64,000 bases of DNA from Miltoncostaea oceani (GCF_018141545.1 NZ_CP064356.1:3113001-3177000), one strand, 5' to 3'. Counted from the first letter of the stretch, positions 51,043 to 60,242 are shown. Numbers and translations: made by a program. Notes: generated from the letters alone by a model not told the origin.

Positions 51043-52909
51043 CCGGTACCGCCTCCGGGAGCCGCGTCAACTCGGCTGAGTGGAGTGCGCGGCGGTACTG
51101 ACCCTCGATCTGAGCGGACACCCTCTCCCAGGCGAACGGGGCCGACGCACGTTGTGCGACGGCGCGAAGGCGATCCCTCAGTCCTGCGTCGGCGAGGGTC
51201 TCGTTGAGGGCGGCGGCGAGGGCCGACGGGTCGCCGGGAGGGACGAGCCGACCGCAGCGCGGGTCGAGGACGTCGCAGTACCCGGGGATCGCTGAAGCGA
51301 CCACGGGCACGGCCTCCGCCATCGCCTCGGTGAGCACCAGGCCGAAGCTCTCGCCACCCAAGGACGGCGCACAGAGAACATCTGCGCGACGCAGGAGGCG
51401 GTGCCGTTCCTCATCGGAGATCCGCCCGTGGGCGACGATGCGCGCGGTCTGATCGCTCGTGGCGAGCTGTCGTGCGACCTCGTCCGGCTGAACGCCGACG
51501 AGGTCGAGGAACACATCGTCGGGTAGTTCACGGAAAGCCTCCAGGAGGACGGCCAGACCCTTGCGGGGCTCATGCCGACCGATGAAGAGGACGCGGCGGA
51601 CCGGGTTCTCCGCGGGGATCTCCACGGCACCGCCTCGAGCCGTCCAGATCCCGTTGGGGATCACGGCGTCGATGTGGAACAGGCGTGTCGCGCATGCCCG
51701 CGCCGATTCCGAGACAGCGATCGCGGCGGAGAGCGCACGCAGGGGACGTCGCAGCGCGACGCCGAGCAACCGATAAGGAAGGGCGCGGACGCTGTACATG
51801 TGGAACGTCCCTACGAAAACCGTGCCGCGGCATCGCAGAGCCGCGCGGGAAACGAGCGGGACCACCGGCTCGTGCACATGGACAACGTCGTAGGCGCCCT
51901 TCTCGAGCGCCCTGCGAGTCCGGCTCGCCGCACAGGGGCCGAGGGCGATGCGCGCGACGGAGCCATTGGCCCTCACCGGGGTGGTGGCGCCGACCAGTAT
52001 GAGCCCCGGTCGGGAACCTGACCGCTTTCCCGCGGCCAATACGTCGACGGAGTGGCCACGGGCTCGGAGGGCCTCGGCGAGGCCTGCGACGTGGGTGCGC
52101 ACGCCGCCCGGCCGGTGCCAGTCGTAGGGGCACACGAGCGCAACGCGCAGCCGTCTCGGTGTCGTCGGCCGCGTGTACAGGCGCCCGAGGCGATGGGGTT
52201 CCTCAGCCCTGTGGAGGAGGAGCGCAACAGCGAAACCGCCCGCGACGGCGAGCAGCCCGAGCAGCACGTCGAGAACGAAGTGGTTGCCCGTCGCGATCAC
52301 GACGAGCCCGATCGCCGGACCCCACCCGAGCCCGACGAACCTGAGCCACAATCGTCTCGTCGATGCCGCGACTCCGATGCCGATCGCGAACGCAAAGCCA
52401 GCGTGGAGGCTCGGTACCGCGGCGACAGGATTGTAGAAGGCCGTGACGAGTGGGGAGTCAAGCGCGAATGATGTCTGCGAGCTCACCGTGTCGAGGATCC
52501 CGATGCCGGCGAGACGAGGTGGAGCCGTGGGGAAGAACGCATACACCGGCAGGGCGATGAGCCACGTCGCCAGGACTGTGGTCCGAAGCCGCGGATAGAG
52601 GTGCGGACGACGTCGATAGATCCACACCAGGCCCGCCGGGACCACCGCGAACTGCGCCACGAGGTAGAGCCGGTTGAGCACCCACATGACCGGTTGTCCG
52701 ATCAGGTGCTCCTGAACCGCCCGCTCCACCCCGATCCCGAGACGAGCCTGGACCTCGATGATCAGGCGGGCGTTCGTCAATGCGGTGTCGAACGAGGCCG
52801 ACGCGGCGCCGCGTGCCAACGAGTACGCGAGATAGGCGCCGACGAACAGGAGCACTTCACGGCGCCAGGAGAGCGAACGACGCGCCGGCAAGCAGGCCGC
52901 GGCGCTCAC
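51005..52909 (-). CDS. Fusion of PAP2-type phosphatase/transferase and GT4 glycosyltransferase
   Basis: The 634-residue protein has two parts. Residues 1-235 are a polytopic PAP2-like domain of the AUR1/inositol-phosphotransferase type: FFPTAPPR, AVPSLHAGFAF and ATGNHFVLDVLLG carry the conserved His/Asp triad. Residues 255-620 are a GT-B glycosyltransferase of family GT4 (PimA-like): RPGGVRTHVAGLAEALRARG, HVHEPVVPL, GRHEPRKG and the EX7E block GGESFGLVLTEAMA. A single protein may thus release or transfer a lipid-linked headgroup and glycosylate it. GTG 52909 overlaps the next gene's stop, coupling it to the flippase-like protein. Confidence 0.87.
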   Translation of the reverse strand: MSAAACLPARRSLSWRREVLLFVGAYLAYSLARGAASASFDTALTNARLIIEVQARLGIGVERAVQEHLIGQPVMWVLNRLYLVAQFAVVPAGLVWIYRRRPHLYPRLRTTVLATWLIALPVYAFFPTAPPRLAGIGILDTVSSQTSFALDSPLVTAFYNPVAAVPSLHAGFAFAIGIGVAASTRRLWLRFVGLGWGPAIGLVVIATGNHFVLDVLLGLLAVAGGFAVALLLHRAEEPHRLGRLYTRPTTPRRLRVALVCPYDWHRPGGVRTHVAGLAEALRARGHSVDVLAAGKRSGSRPGLILVGATTPVRANGSVARIALGPCAASRTRRALEKGAYDVVHVHEPVVPLVSRAALRCRGTVFVGTFHMYSVRALPYRLLGVALRRPLRALSAAIAVSESARACATRLFHIDAVIPNGIWTARGGAVEIPAENPVRRVLFIGRHEPRKGLAVLLEAFRELPDDVFLDLVGVQPDEVARQLATSDQTARIVAHGRISDEERHRLLRRADVLCAPSLGGESFGLVLTEAMAEAVPVVASAIPGYCDVLDPRCGRLVPPGDPSALAAALNETLADAGLRDRLRAVAQRASAPFAWERVSAQIEGQYRRALHSAELTRLPEAVPVSPAEAGPGTST

Positions 52910-54087
52910 TGGACGCGACCGGGGTCCGCCCCTCCCAAGGTGCGGGCAGCGCGGCAGAGACGGCCGATGTCCTCACCCTCCCGCGCCAGGCTCGCGGCCC
53001 CCGCGAGGGCGACGGGCCCCGACTGGACGAGCTGGAGGACCAGACCCACGGCCACCGCGGTCGCAGCGGGGACGCCGAACGTGGCCACGAGCGGCAGGGC
53101 CGCCGCGGCCTGGAAGACGCCGACGTTCCCCGGGAGCAACGGCACCGTCTGCGCCACGGTCACGCTGACGAGGACCAACGCGGCGGCTTCCCACCCCCCG
53201 CTGATGTCGAACGCCCGCAGCACCGCGTAGACGCTGACACCCTGCGCGACCCACCCGAGGATGCTCGCGGCGGACAACGGCACGAGCACCTCGGGTCGCC
53301 CGAGAGCCCGATGTCCGTGCGCAACCGACCCCCAGATGCGTCGTGCGGCGGCGAGGCCGCGGCGAGCCGATCCGGAAGGCGTTTGCGGGTCGGGGGTGGC
53401 CCCCCAGTTCCGCACGGCCGCGACGACGATGAGCAACCATGCCGCCGTCAACACCATCACGACCCACCAGACGCTGGACGGGAGCGGCAGGATGGCACCG
53501 ACCGCCGCGACGAGTCCCACCCACGCGACGGTCGAGGCGAGGCTCTCCGTCACGGCCGACCCGATGACCGCGGGCAATGGCGCGACCCGGCCGTCGCGGG
53601 TCAGGCGGGAGTGAACGAGGAGGACGCGAGCGGCCTCGCCGACGCGCCCGATGAGGACGGTGTTGAGCAGGGCGCCGACCATCACCGGTCCCATGACCGT
53701 CCGGAGCGGTATCCGCCGGTTTCCGAGGGCGGGTCGCAGCGTGCTCCTCCACGCAACCGCCTTCATCGGAACCGTGGCCAAGTGCAGCAGCGCGGCCAGA
53801 GACAGGAGAGTCCACGCATGCGCTGAGTCAAGAGACCCGAGCGCCCCCCAATCGGTTCGCCAGGCCGTCACCACGATCGCCGCGGTCGCGATGGCCAGGA
53901 CTACAACGCGGGCCGGCGATCCCGTCGCAGCGCGCATCTCCCGGGGCGCCGGGCCGTCCTGCCCAGGCCCACGGCCACTCGCCGAGACGGACCGCGAGCC
54001 GGCCGTCGCCGACGGCACGGCAGGGTCGCTCCAGAGGGTGACCCGATCCATTCGATCACGGTACAAGCTCGGATGACGTGGCTTCAT
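52906..54087 (-). CDS. Flippase-like membrane protein (LPG synthase TM/UPF0104 family)
   Basis: The 393-residue protein has a hydrophilic N-terminal extension of about 58 residues and eight or so helices with the family blocks AVAWRSTLRPAL, GALLNTVLIGRVGEAARV, GWVAQGVSVYAVLRAF and PLLPGNVGVFQAAAAL. An internal ATG at 54051 is an alternative start. These proteins are thought to flip lipids or lipid-linked sugars. Its downstream partner is the PAP2-GT4 fusion, so the pair may make and move one glycolipid. Confidence 0.8.
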   Translation of the reverse strand: MKPRHPSLYRDRMDRVTLWSDPAVPSATAGSRSVSASGRGPGQDGPAPREMRAATGSPARVVVLAIATAAIVVTAWRTDWGALGSLDSAHAWTLLSLAALLHLATVPMKAVAWRSTLRPALGNRRIPLRTVMGPVMVGALLNTVLIGRVGEAARVLLVHSRLTRDGRVAPLPAVIGSAVTESLASTVAWVGLVAAVGAILPLPSSVWWVVMVLTAAWLLIVVAAVRNWGATPDPQTPSGSARRGLAAARRIWGSVAHGHRALGRPEVLVPLSAASILGWVAQGVSVYAVLRAFDISGGWEAAALVLVSVTVAQTVPLLPGNVGVFQAAAALPLVATFGVPAATAVAVGLVLQLVQSGPVALAGAASLAREGEDIGRLCRAARTLGGADPGRVQ

Positions 54088-54124
54088 GAGATCCCCGTCG
54101 CCAGGGAGGTCTTTCGGTTCCGGT

Positions 54125-54141
54125 CGTCACAGGTCCGTCAC
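54125..54141. promoter_or_regulatory. CGTCAC direct repeat (site D)
   Basis: CGTCAC-AGGTC-CGTCAC, with TAGAAA at 54152-54157 as a possible -10 and the methyltransferase GTG at 54164. The repeat would occupy the -35 position. Confidence 0.65.
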
Positions 54142-54163
54142 GACGCACGTCTAGAAACCCGGC

Positions 54164-54958
54164 GTGCAGAATCCACGGAGCACTTCAGGGTCGGAGCGTG
54201 CGTCGGCCGCGCCCCCGGAACGAAACGCCCTCGGCCGGGCGAGGGTCCACTCACGTGTGTCGTCGCAACGCCGACGTTGGTCGCGACGCGCCGAGTCCTG
54301 GGATGAAGGGGCCGCCGGCAACCCGGGACTCGTTTCCACCATCGACGCGGTCGTGGCCGCGGCCCGCGTCATGCCAGGCATGACCGTCCTCGACATGGGG
54401 TGCGGGTCCGGCCAGCTGACGATCCCGCTGGCCCGCGTCGCGGCCGAGGTGATCGCCGTCGACCTGAGCCCGTCGATGATCGGACTGCTCCGCCGGAACC
54501 TCGACCACGAGCGCGTGGAGAACGTCTGCTGTCGGCTCGAGGCCCTCGAGGCGCTCTGCGTCGAACCGGCGTCCCTCGATCTGGTCGTCTCGAACTACGC
54601 CCTCCATCACCTCGCTGACGACGACAAGCGTCATCTGGTGAGCGCTGTTGCGGTGTGGTTGCGACCCGGTGGGCGCCTCGTGATCGGAGATCTCATGCTC
54701 GGACGCGGGACGGACCCCCGTGACCGGGCGGTGATCCGGGCGAAGTTCGTCGCGCTCGGCAGACGAGGTCCCGGCGGCTGGTGGCGTATCGCCAAGAACA
54801 CATGGCGCTTCACGGCCCGGACAGCCGAGCGCCCACTGTCGATGAGCTCCTGGATCCGCCTCTTGGAGGAAGCCGGGTTCGTGGAGGTCACCGCCCGGTC
54901 GATCGTCTCCGAAGCGGCCGTCGTCTGCGGCACCCGTCCGCTGCCCGGGCATGACTAG
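54164..54958 (+). CDS. Class I SAM-dependent methyltransferase
   Basis: The 264-residue protein starts at GTG 54164, probably leaderless. It has the SAM-binding motif VLDMGCGSGQLTIPLA, the acidic residue after strand 2 (VIAVDLSPSM) and LDLVVSNYALHHLADDD. A C-terminal part (WWRIAKNTWRFTAR) may embrace the substrate. UbiE-like or lipid/envelope methylation is possible; the substrate is unknown. Its stop overlaps the start of the C39-like gene. Confidence 0.85.
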   Translation: MQNPRSTSGSERASAAPPERNALGRARVHSRVSSQRRRWSRRAESWDEGAAGNPGLVSTIDAVVAAARVMPGMTVLDMGCGSGQLTIPLARVAAEVIAVDLSPSMIGLLRRNLDHERVENVCCRLEALEALCVEPASLDLVVSNYALHHLADDDKRHLVSAVAVWLRPGGRLVIGDLMLGRGTDPRDRAVIRAKFVALGRRGPGGWWRIAKNTWRFTARTAERPLSMSSWIRLLEEAGFVEVTARSIVSEAAVVCGTRPLPGHD

Positions 54959-55955
54959 GCGCGGCACCCACGAGCGCGTGGCGGCCGCCCGCCGGGGGCT
55001 CCTTCTCGTCGCGGTAGGCGCCGCGGTCCTTGCGGCGGTCGTCGTGCTCACGACAAACGGCGCCTTCAGCTCGCCCATCACCGTGCCCCCCCCGGCCACC
55101 CCGGAGGTCGCACAGCCCGTGGCCCTCGAGATCCGCCTCGGCACCGCACGGCGCACGCGGGTCGAGCTCGCCTCCGCGCTACGGGAGGAGATCCTGGATC
55201 CGGACCGCGTTCGCGCTCTCCTGTCAGCCGGGGTGCCGTCACGCTGGGTCGTCCGCTCGGCGACCGGGACCGTCGTCTACCGACTCAGCCGACGCCTGGC
55301 CCTACGGGCAATCCTTCGCAGCGACGAGGACGTCGTGCGGCTCGCGGCACGGCCCGTCGCCTCCACGATCGCGGCGCCGACCATCGCCCAGCAATTGCGA
55401 AACAACTGCGAGTCCGCGGCCCTCGAGATCCTGCTCGCCACGACCGGCCGGCGGATCCCCCAGTCGTCCCTCCAGGCCGACCTCCCTGTGAGCGGCGGCC
55501 TCGACCCCGTCGACGATGGAACGGCGCGGGTCTGGGGCGACCCAGAACTCGGGTACGTCGGCCGCCCCGACGGGGGAGGGACGGCCGGCGGCTTCGGCGT
55601 CTACGAGGGGCCGATCATGGAGGTGGCCGAGCGACGCGGGGTGCAGCTCGACAGGCTCAGCGGTCGTCCCTCCGCCGAGATCGTCCGTCGGGTCCGTGCA
55701 GGATACGCGGTGATGGTGTGGGTCGGGCTGTCGGCAGGACCGTATGGCGAGTGGCGATCCCCCGCAGGTCGGCGAGTGAGAGTGAACTTCGGTGAACACA
55801 CCGTGGTATTGGCAGGGGTGACGGCGGATGGGCGACTCCGGGTCGTGAACCCGCTAGAGGGAACGCGCGAGGTGTGGACACGCGAGCGTTTCGAGGCGAT
55901 GTGGCGCCTCTTGGACCGCCGCGCCGTCGCCGTACCGACCGACGTCGCCGGATAA
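54951..55955 (+). CDS. Membrane-anchored C39-like cysteine peptidase
   Basis: The 334-residue protein has one N-terminal membrane segment (about 15-38), a 100-residue spacer and a papain-like C39-type domain. NNCESAALEILL carries the catalytic Cys, and GEHTVVLAGVTADGRLRVVNPLEG carries His and the following Asn/Asp. It probably acts outside the membrane on a peptide or protein. It overlaps the methyltransferase gene by eight bases. Confidence 0.8.
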   Translation: MTRRGTHERVAAARRGLLLVAVGAAVLAAVVVLTTNGAFSSPITVPPPATPEVAQPVALEIRLGTARRTRVELASALREEILDPDRVRALLSAGVPSRWVVRSATGTVVYRLSRRLALRAILRSDEDVVRLAARPVASTIAAPTIAQQLRNNCESAALEILLATTGRRIPQSSLQADLPVSGGLDPVDDGTARVWGDPELGYVGRPDGGGTAGGFGVYEGPIMEVAERRGVQLDRLSGRPSAEIVRRVRAGYAVMVWVGLSAGPYGEWRSPAGRRVRVNFGEHTVVLAGVTADGRLRVVNPLEGTREVWTRERFEAMWRLLDRRAVAVPTDVAG

Positions 55956-56333
55956 GGATCGGGACGCGCCGGCGCCGTGGGCCGATGCTCTGCAACTCGC
56001 CCGGAGCGCCACGGCCAGCGATACCGCATCCGACTCGGCTCCACGCGTCCTGCAGAACCGCTGGGGGTTGTCCGCGACGCGAAACGTGGCGATCGACTCC
56101 GCGGGCCGACTCGACGCAGCGGCTTCCCGCACCCGTCGTCACCCCGCCGGATCACTCCGGTTCCGCAAGCCGCGCGGGCCACGACGACACAGACCCGGGC
56201 ATCGCCGCTCTCCTGCTCCGAGAGCTTCAGCCGCAGCGGCGTCCCCCGTGACCGGACCGCGCTCGCGGACCGCCCTATCCCAGCGGGAACGGGGTGCCGA
56301 TCCGTCCACGCACCGGCGTCCATCACCTCCTGA
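55956..56333. other. Intergenic gap between converging genes
   Basis: About 380 bp without a credible protein or an obvious terminator hairpin. Confidence 0.4.
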
Positions 56334-57458
56334 CTACGGCCTCACAGCGCCGACGTAGTCGCTCCGGCTGCTCATGCTCGAGACCTTGACGACGTCGCCG
56401 GTCTGAGGGGCGTTCACGTACTGACCGCCGCCGATGTAGATGCCCATGTGGCCGAGACCGCGGTAGAAGACCAGGTCACCAACCTGTAGCTGGTCGGCAG
56501 GCACCCTGGGGAACGCATTCCAAATCGCGACCGTGTAATGCGGCACGCTCTTGCCGATCTGCGCGTACGCGTATGAGGCGAGGCCGCTGCAGTCGAACCC
56601 CGTCGACGGGGACGCCCCACCCCACTTGTAGGGGACGCCCAGATACCTCATCGCCACACTCGCCGCCGCGGCGTTGCCGGACCCGCTGGGCAGGGAGTCA
56701 GTAGGGTCAGTCGGTTCGGGTTGGGGCGAGGGATTCGACTGAACCGTTCCAGGAGTCCCTGTTGCGGGTGCCGCGGATCGAAGCCGTCCGGTGGGCGGTG
56801 TCGCGCCTGGGGCCGCGGCTGACAAGGGCGTCAGCTGCCGTCGTGCACTCTCCGCCGCGATGGCTGCGATCCGACGTTCACGCGCTTGCTGCGCCTCCAG
56901 TGCCTCGGCGAGCTCGCCTCGGGCGCTCTCCAGCACTGCTTTGCGCTGCTCGAGCAACGCCTGCACAACTTCGCTCTGACGTTCCCGGAGCGCTAGCTCC
57001 AGCCCCGCGTCCCGTCGGTCGGCCTCCAGTTCAGCGCGCAACTGCCCGAGTCTGGCCCGGCTCGCCCGGAGGCCGTCGACGAGCTCGGCGTCGCTGCGGC
57101 CGATCCTCTCGAGAAGATCGACTTGGCTGACCGCGTTGAAGAGGCTCCCGCTGGTCACCAAGACATCCGCAAAGGAGGGCGAGGGATTCGCGTAAAGCCC
57201 TCTCAACCGCCGCGCCAACACGTCGCGTTTCACCCGGAGATCTCGGTTGGTCCGAGCGATCGCCTGTTCATTGTCGGTCACGCGGTCGGCTGCTTGCGAC
57301 AGGCGATATCGCGCACCGTTGTAGGCCTCAGCTGCGTCCTCGACGCGATGGTCGATCTGCTGGATCTCGGCCGTTATTCGAGCCACCTCTGCCCGCTTCA
57401 CGTCGATCTGAGCTTCCCCTACCGCGGGCATTCCGAAAGCGATCGACAGCACGAGCAT
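56334..57458 (-). CDS. Secreted NlpC/P60 endopeptidase with N-terminal coiled coil
   Basis: I chose ATG 57458, which begins the signal peptide (MLVLSIAFGMPAVGEA); GTG 57461 or an upstream start up to 57713 is possible. The 374-residue protein has a coiled coil similar in design to the M23 paralogues (LRGLYANPSPSFADVLVTSGS), a Pro/Ser/Thr linker and an NlpC/P60 domain: FDCSGLASYAYAQIG with the catalytic Cys, LGHMGIYIGGGQY with the His, and APQTGDVVKV. It cleaves peptide stems of peptidoglycan. It is the last gene in the direction of the two-component operon. Confidence 0.85.
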   Translation of the reverse strand: MLVLSIAFGMPAVGEAQIDVKRAEVARITAEIQQIDHRVEDAAEAYNGARYRLSQAADRVTDNEQAIARTNRDLRVKRDVLARRLRGLYANPSPSFADVLVTSGSLFNAVSQVDLLERIGRSDAELVDGLRASRARLGQLRAELEADRRDAGLELALRERQSEVVQALLEQRKAVLESARGELAEALEAQQARERRIAAIAAESARRQLTPLSAAAPGATPPTGRLRSAAPATGTPGTVQSNPSPQPEPTDPTDSLPSGSGNAAAASVAMRYLGVPYKWGGASPSTGFDCSGLASYAYAQIGKSVPHYTVAIWNAFPRVPADQLQVGDLVFYRGLGHMGIYIGGGQYVNAPQTGDVVKVSSMSSRSDYVGAVRP

Positions 57459-57644
57459 CACCAACGTGCATCGGGACCGCGTCCGGACCGGCGCGGTGCT
57501 CGCCTCTCCGGGCGGATTCAGCAAAAACTCCCGGCGTCTGACAGCCCAGCTGAGGAAGCGAGGGGCAGACGTCGGAGGCGGTGAAACGGCATCGGTCGAC
57601 GCTAGACCGCATCTGAGTGCAGCACAACTGCAGTCGCGGCCGAC

Positions 57645-57661
57645 CTCAACAGGATCGTCAT
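57645..57661. promoter_or_regulatory. CGTCAC-like direct repeat (site E)
   Basis: CTCAAC-AGGAT-CGTCAT, in the gap between the 128-residue protein gene and the NlpC/P60 gene. It is nearly identical to site C. Confidence 0.5.
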
Positions 57662-57702
57662 GCGCGCGGGGTGGAAACCCGTGTGAGTGGAGGACTGGCC
57701 CC

Positions 57703-58089
57703 TTACGGACCATCCAGGGCCCCGGTCAGACGTTCCGCGAGGTCGTTTTGAGGCGAGATCTGGTCCTCGGACACGCCGAATCTGGCCTCCCCGACGTCTC
57801 CGGACGGCCTCACGACGAGCCGGGCGATCACCAGATGTCCTGCTCCGGTCGGTGAGGGCACCGCACTCCACGAAACATCGAGCGTTCCACCGCGTGCCTC
57901 GATCCGCATCTCGGCATCGCGCAGTCCGGTGCCGACCGACCGCTGGACCTGCTGTATGGCCTGCGCGCCCCGTGCGCTGTCCTGGGTGGCGAGGACCGCA
58001 AGCAGGCCGCCTGCGGCGATCACCACGACGATGATGCTGGCAACGGTCCAGCAGCGACCGCGACCTCGCGGCTTGCCGACAGGACTCAC
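57703..58089 (-). CDS. Small membrane-anchored protein coupled to the sensor kinase
   Basis: GTG 58089 overlaps the kinase stop (GTGA). The 128-residue protein has a basic start, one membrane helix (about 16-36) and a folded outer domain (AQAIQQVQRSVGTGLRDAEM, LDVSWSAVPSPTGAGHLVIA). No family recognised. Its position suggests a modulator or target of the two-component system. Confidence 0.65.
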   Translation of the reverse strand: MSPVGKPRGRGRCWTVASIIVVVIAAGGLLAVLATQDSARGAQAIQQVQRSVGTGLRDAEMRIEARGGTLDVSWSAVPSPTGAGHLVIARLVVRPSGDVGEARFGVSEDQISPQNDLAERLTGALDGP

Positions 58090-59507
58090 TCCGCGCTCCG
58101 TCTTTCCTCGACCCCTTGGGCCAGGGGAGAAGCGGCGGCGGATGCGACACCCTTCTTGCGGACCCCGGGAAGGGGCGTTGCAATGGCCGGCAGGGTCAGG
58201 GTGAAGCACGTACCGGGTCCTGTGCCTTCGATCCGAAGGTCTCCACCTTGAGCGACAGCCAATCCGCGCGCGATCGTCAACCCCAGGCCGACCCCGCTAC
58301 TCATGTCTGCGGCACCAGGCCCACGATAGAAGCGCTGGAAGAGGCGCGCGCCCTCCTCCACGTCGTCGATACCGGATCCCGCATCCCGGACGCGGAGGAT
58401 CGCCACGGCCTCGTCCCGAGAGGTCGACAAGTGGACCGTGCTGTCGTCGGGTGCGTACTTCAAGGCGTTGCTCAGGAGATTCGTGATGATCTGACCGACG
58501 GCATCTCGGTCCGCGACGGCCGGCGTCGGGGGGGCGTCCAGTTCGAGGGTCAGTCCGCGAATCTCGAAGGCGGCCGCGAGTGCCGCATGGGCTGCCCGTG
58601 CCAGTTGGTCGAGAGCGACCGTCTCGCCGTGCATGGCGGGCGGCTGGGCTTCGGCCTCGGCCAACCGCTCGATCTGGCCGATCAGTCGGCTGAGGCGCAA
58701 CGTCTCGGTGTGGAGGGTCGCCAATCCCTCCGCGTCAAAAGGCAGGATCCCGTCCTGCATCCCCTCGATCCGGCTCTGAAGCAACATCATCGGCGTCCGC
58801 AGCTCATGCGACAGATCCTGTGCCAACTGGCGACGAGCCCGCTGCTGACGACTGAGGCTGTTGGCGAGGTCCGAGAGGGACTCCCCGAGTTCGCGGACCT
58901 CGCGGGAGCCCGAGGCGGGCACCACGGACGGGGGTCGACCCGCACCGAGTTCCCGCGCCGCCATGGAGAGGCGTTGCAGGGGTCGCGAGAGACGTCCGGC
59001 CACGACCAAGCCAGCAACGATGGCAACGATCGCCGCCACTACGGCCGCCAGCAGATGAGCGCGGTCCAACTCTGCTCGCAGGGTGTTGTCGGCCGGCATG
59101 TTCCCCCGGGGACCGAGCGCGTAGAGCTGAAGCGTCGCGACCTCGTCCCCGCCGGGGCCGCGGACCGGGACACTCGACACCTGGCGGAAGTCCGTTCCCT
59201 CCTCCTCCAGCTTGGTCGTGTCGAGGAGCACGCGGCCGTCCGCGACGAGCCGGAAGTCGTAGCCGGTGACCACGAGCTCGTGCGCGAGCAGGTCAACGCC
59301 TCGGTCGGTCCAGCCCCCGGAGTCCGCGTAGGACGATTCGGCGAGAACGAGAGAGCTGGCGGCAGCATCCTGCGTGCGCTGCTCGAGGTAAGCGTCGAAA
59401 CGATGATGCAGGCCGAGGCTCGTGAGGAGCGCCGAAACCAACGTGGTCAGGGCCGCGATCCCGACGAAAGCCGCCACGAGGCGCGCACGGAGCCCCAGCG
59501 CGGCCAT
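58086..59507 (-). CDS. Sensor histidine kinase (BaeS-type)
   Basis: The 473-residue protein has two membrane helices (about 10-30 and 150-172) enclosing a roughly 120-residue sensor domain and a HAMP-like linker. The HisKA box is DLSHELRTPMMLLQ, and the ATPase domain has NLLSNALKYAPD (N box), RDAGSGID (G1), RFYRGPG (F box) and GVGLGLTIARG (G2). It phosphorylates the OmpR-type regulator encoded directly upstream. The sensor domain is not recognisable. Confidence 0.92.
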   Translation of the reverse strand: MAALGLRARLVAAFVGIAALTTLVSALLTSLGLHHRFDAYLEQRTQDAAASSLVLAESSYADSGGWTDRGVDLLAHELVVTGYDFRLVADGRVLLDTTKLEEEGTDFRQVSSVPVRGPGGDEVATLQLYALGPRGNMPADNTLRAELDRAHLLAAVVAAIVAIVAGLVVAGRLSRPLQRLSMAARELGAGRPPSVVPASGSREVRELGESLSDLANSLSRQQRARRQLAQDLSHELRTPMMLLQSRIEGMQDGILPFDAEGLATLHTETLRLSRLIGQIERLAEAEAQPPAMHGETVALDQLARAAHAALAAAFEIRGLTLELDAPPTPAVADRDAVGQIITNLLSNALKYAPDDSTVHLSTSRDEAVAILRVRDAGSGIDDVEEGARLFQRFYRGPGAADMSSGVGLGLTIARGLAVAQGGDLRIEGTGPGTCFTLTLPAIATPLPGVRKKGVASAAASPLAQGVEERRSAE

Positions 59508-59509
59508 CG

Positions 59510-60208
59510 TCAGGCGGGCTCGTCGAGACGGTAGCCGACGCCGTACACAGTGGTGACGTAGTCGGCCGCCCCTGGAAGCGTTTCGTCAAGCTTCTTGCGC
59601 AGTCGCATCACATGGACGTCTACCGTCCGCTCGAACCCCTCCACGTCAGGACCCTGCAGGATCTGGAGAAGCTCGAACCGGGAGAACACCCGTCGGGGCT
59701 GTCGGGCGAGTGCGGCCAGGAGCCGGAACTCGGTCGCGGTGAGTGGCACGATAGCGCCACCCACGCGCGCTTCGTGCGCGGGTAGATCGATTTCAAGCCG
59801 GCCATCGTCGATGACAAGCAGATCCATTGGTGGTTCGCTGGATCCTGGTACGCGCCGTAAGATCGCCCGAGCCCGGGCGACCAACTCGCGGGGCGAGAAG
59901 GGTTTGACGAGGTAGTCGTCGGCTCCGAGCGCCAAGCCACGGAGACGGTCTTCTTCGGCCGCCTTCGCTGTGAGCATCAGTATCGGAACGGAGGTCTGGC
60001 GGCGGAGTCGCACACAGACCTCCTCCCCCGAGATGTCCGGCAGCATCAGATCCAGGATGATCAGGTCGGGAGGCTGGGTCGCGATCGAGTCCAGAGCGCG
60101 TTGCCCCGTCATCGCCGTGCGCACCAGATATCCGTCGCGCTTCAGATAGGCCGATGCGACCTCGAGGATCCCGGGTTCGTCGTCGACGACGAGGACCGAG
60201 CGGCTCAC
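59510..60208 (-). CDS. OmpR-family response regulator
   Basis: The 232-residue protein starts at GTG 60208. The receiver domain has the acidic pair VVDDEP, phospho-accepting Asp in IILDLMLP, and Thr/Lys in MLTAKA and VKPFSP. The winged-helix domain ends VDVHVMRLRKKLDE and VYGVGYRL. OmpR-type proteins bind direct repeats with about 11-bp period; the seven repeats of that type in this island are candidate targets. The start codon lies in the loop of a long hairpin (60191-60228). Confidence 0.93.
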   Translation of the reverse strand: MSRSVLVVDDEPGILEVASAYLKRDGYLVRTAMTGQRALDSIATQPPDLIILDLMLPDISGEEVCVRLRRQTSVPILMLTAKAAEEDRLRGLALGADDYLVKPFSPRELVARARAILRRVPGSSEPPMDLLVIDDGRLEIDLPAHEARVGGAIVPLTATEFRLLAALARQPRRVFSRFELLQILQGPDVEGFERTVDVHVMRLRKKLDETLPGAADYVTTVYGVGYRLDEPA

Positions 60209-60228
60209 GAGACGGCCGCTCGGTCCTC
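60191..60228. repeat. 14-bp perfect inverted repeat around the regulator start codon
   Basis: GAGGACCGAGCGGC (60191-60204) and GCCGCTCGGTCCTC (60215-60228) pair perfectly with a 10-nt loop. The GTG start (60208-60206) of the response regulator is in the loop. It begins 15 bp after the DUF305 stop, so it may be a terminator for that gene, a translational switch, or both. Confidence 0.75.
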
Positions 60229-60242
60229 GCGTGAGCGGAGCC

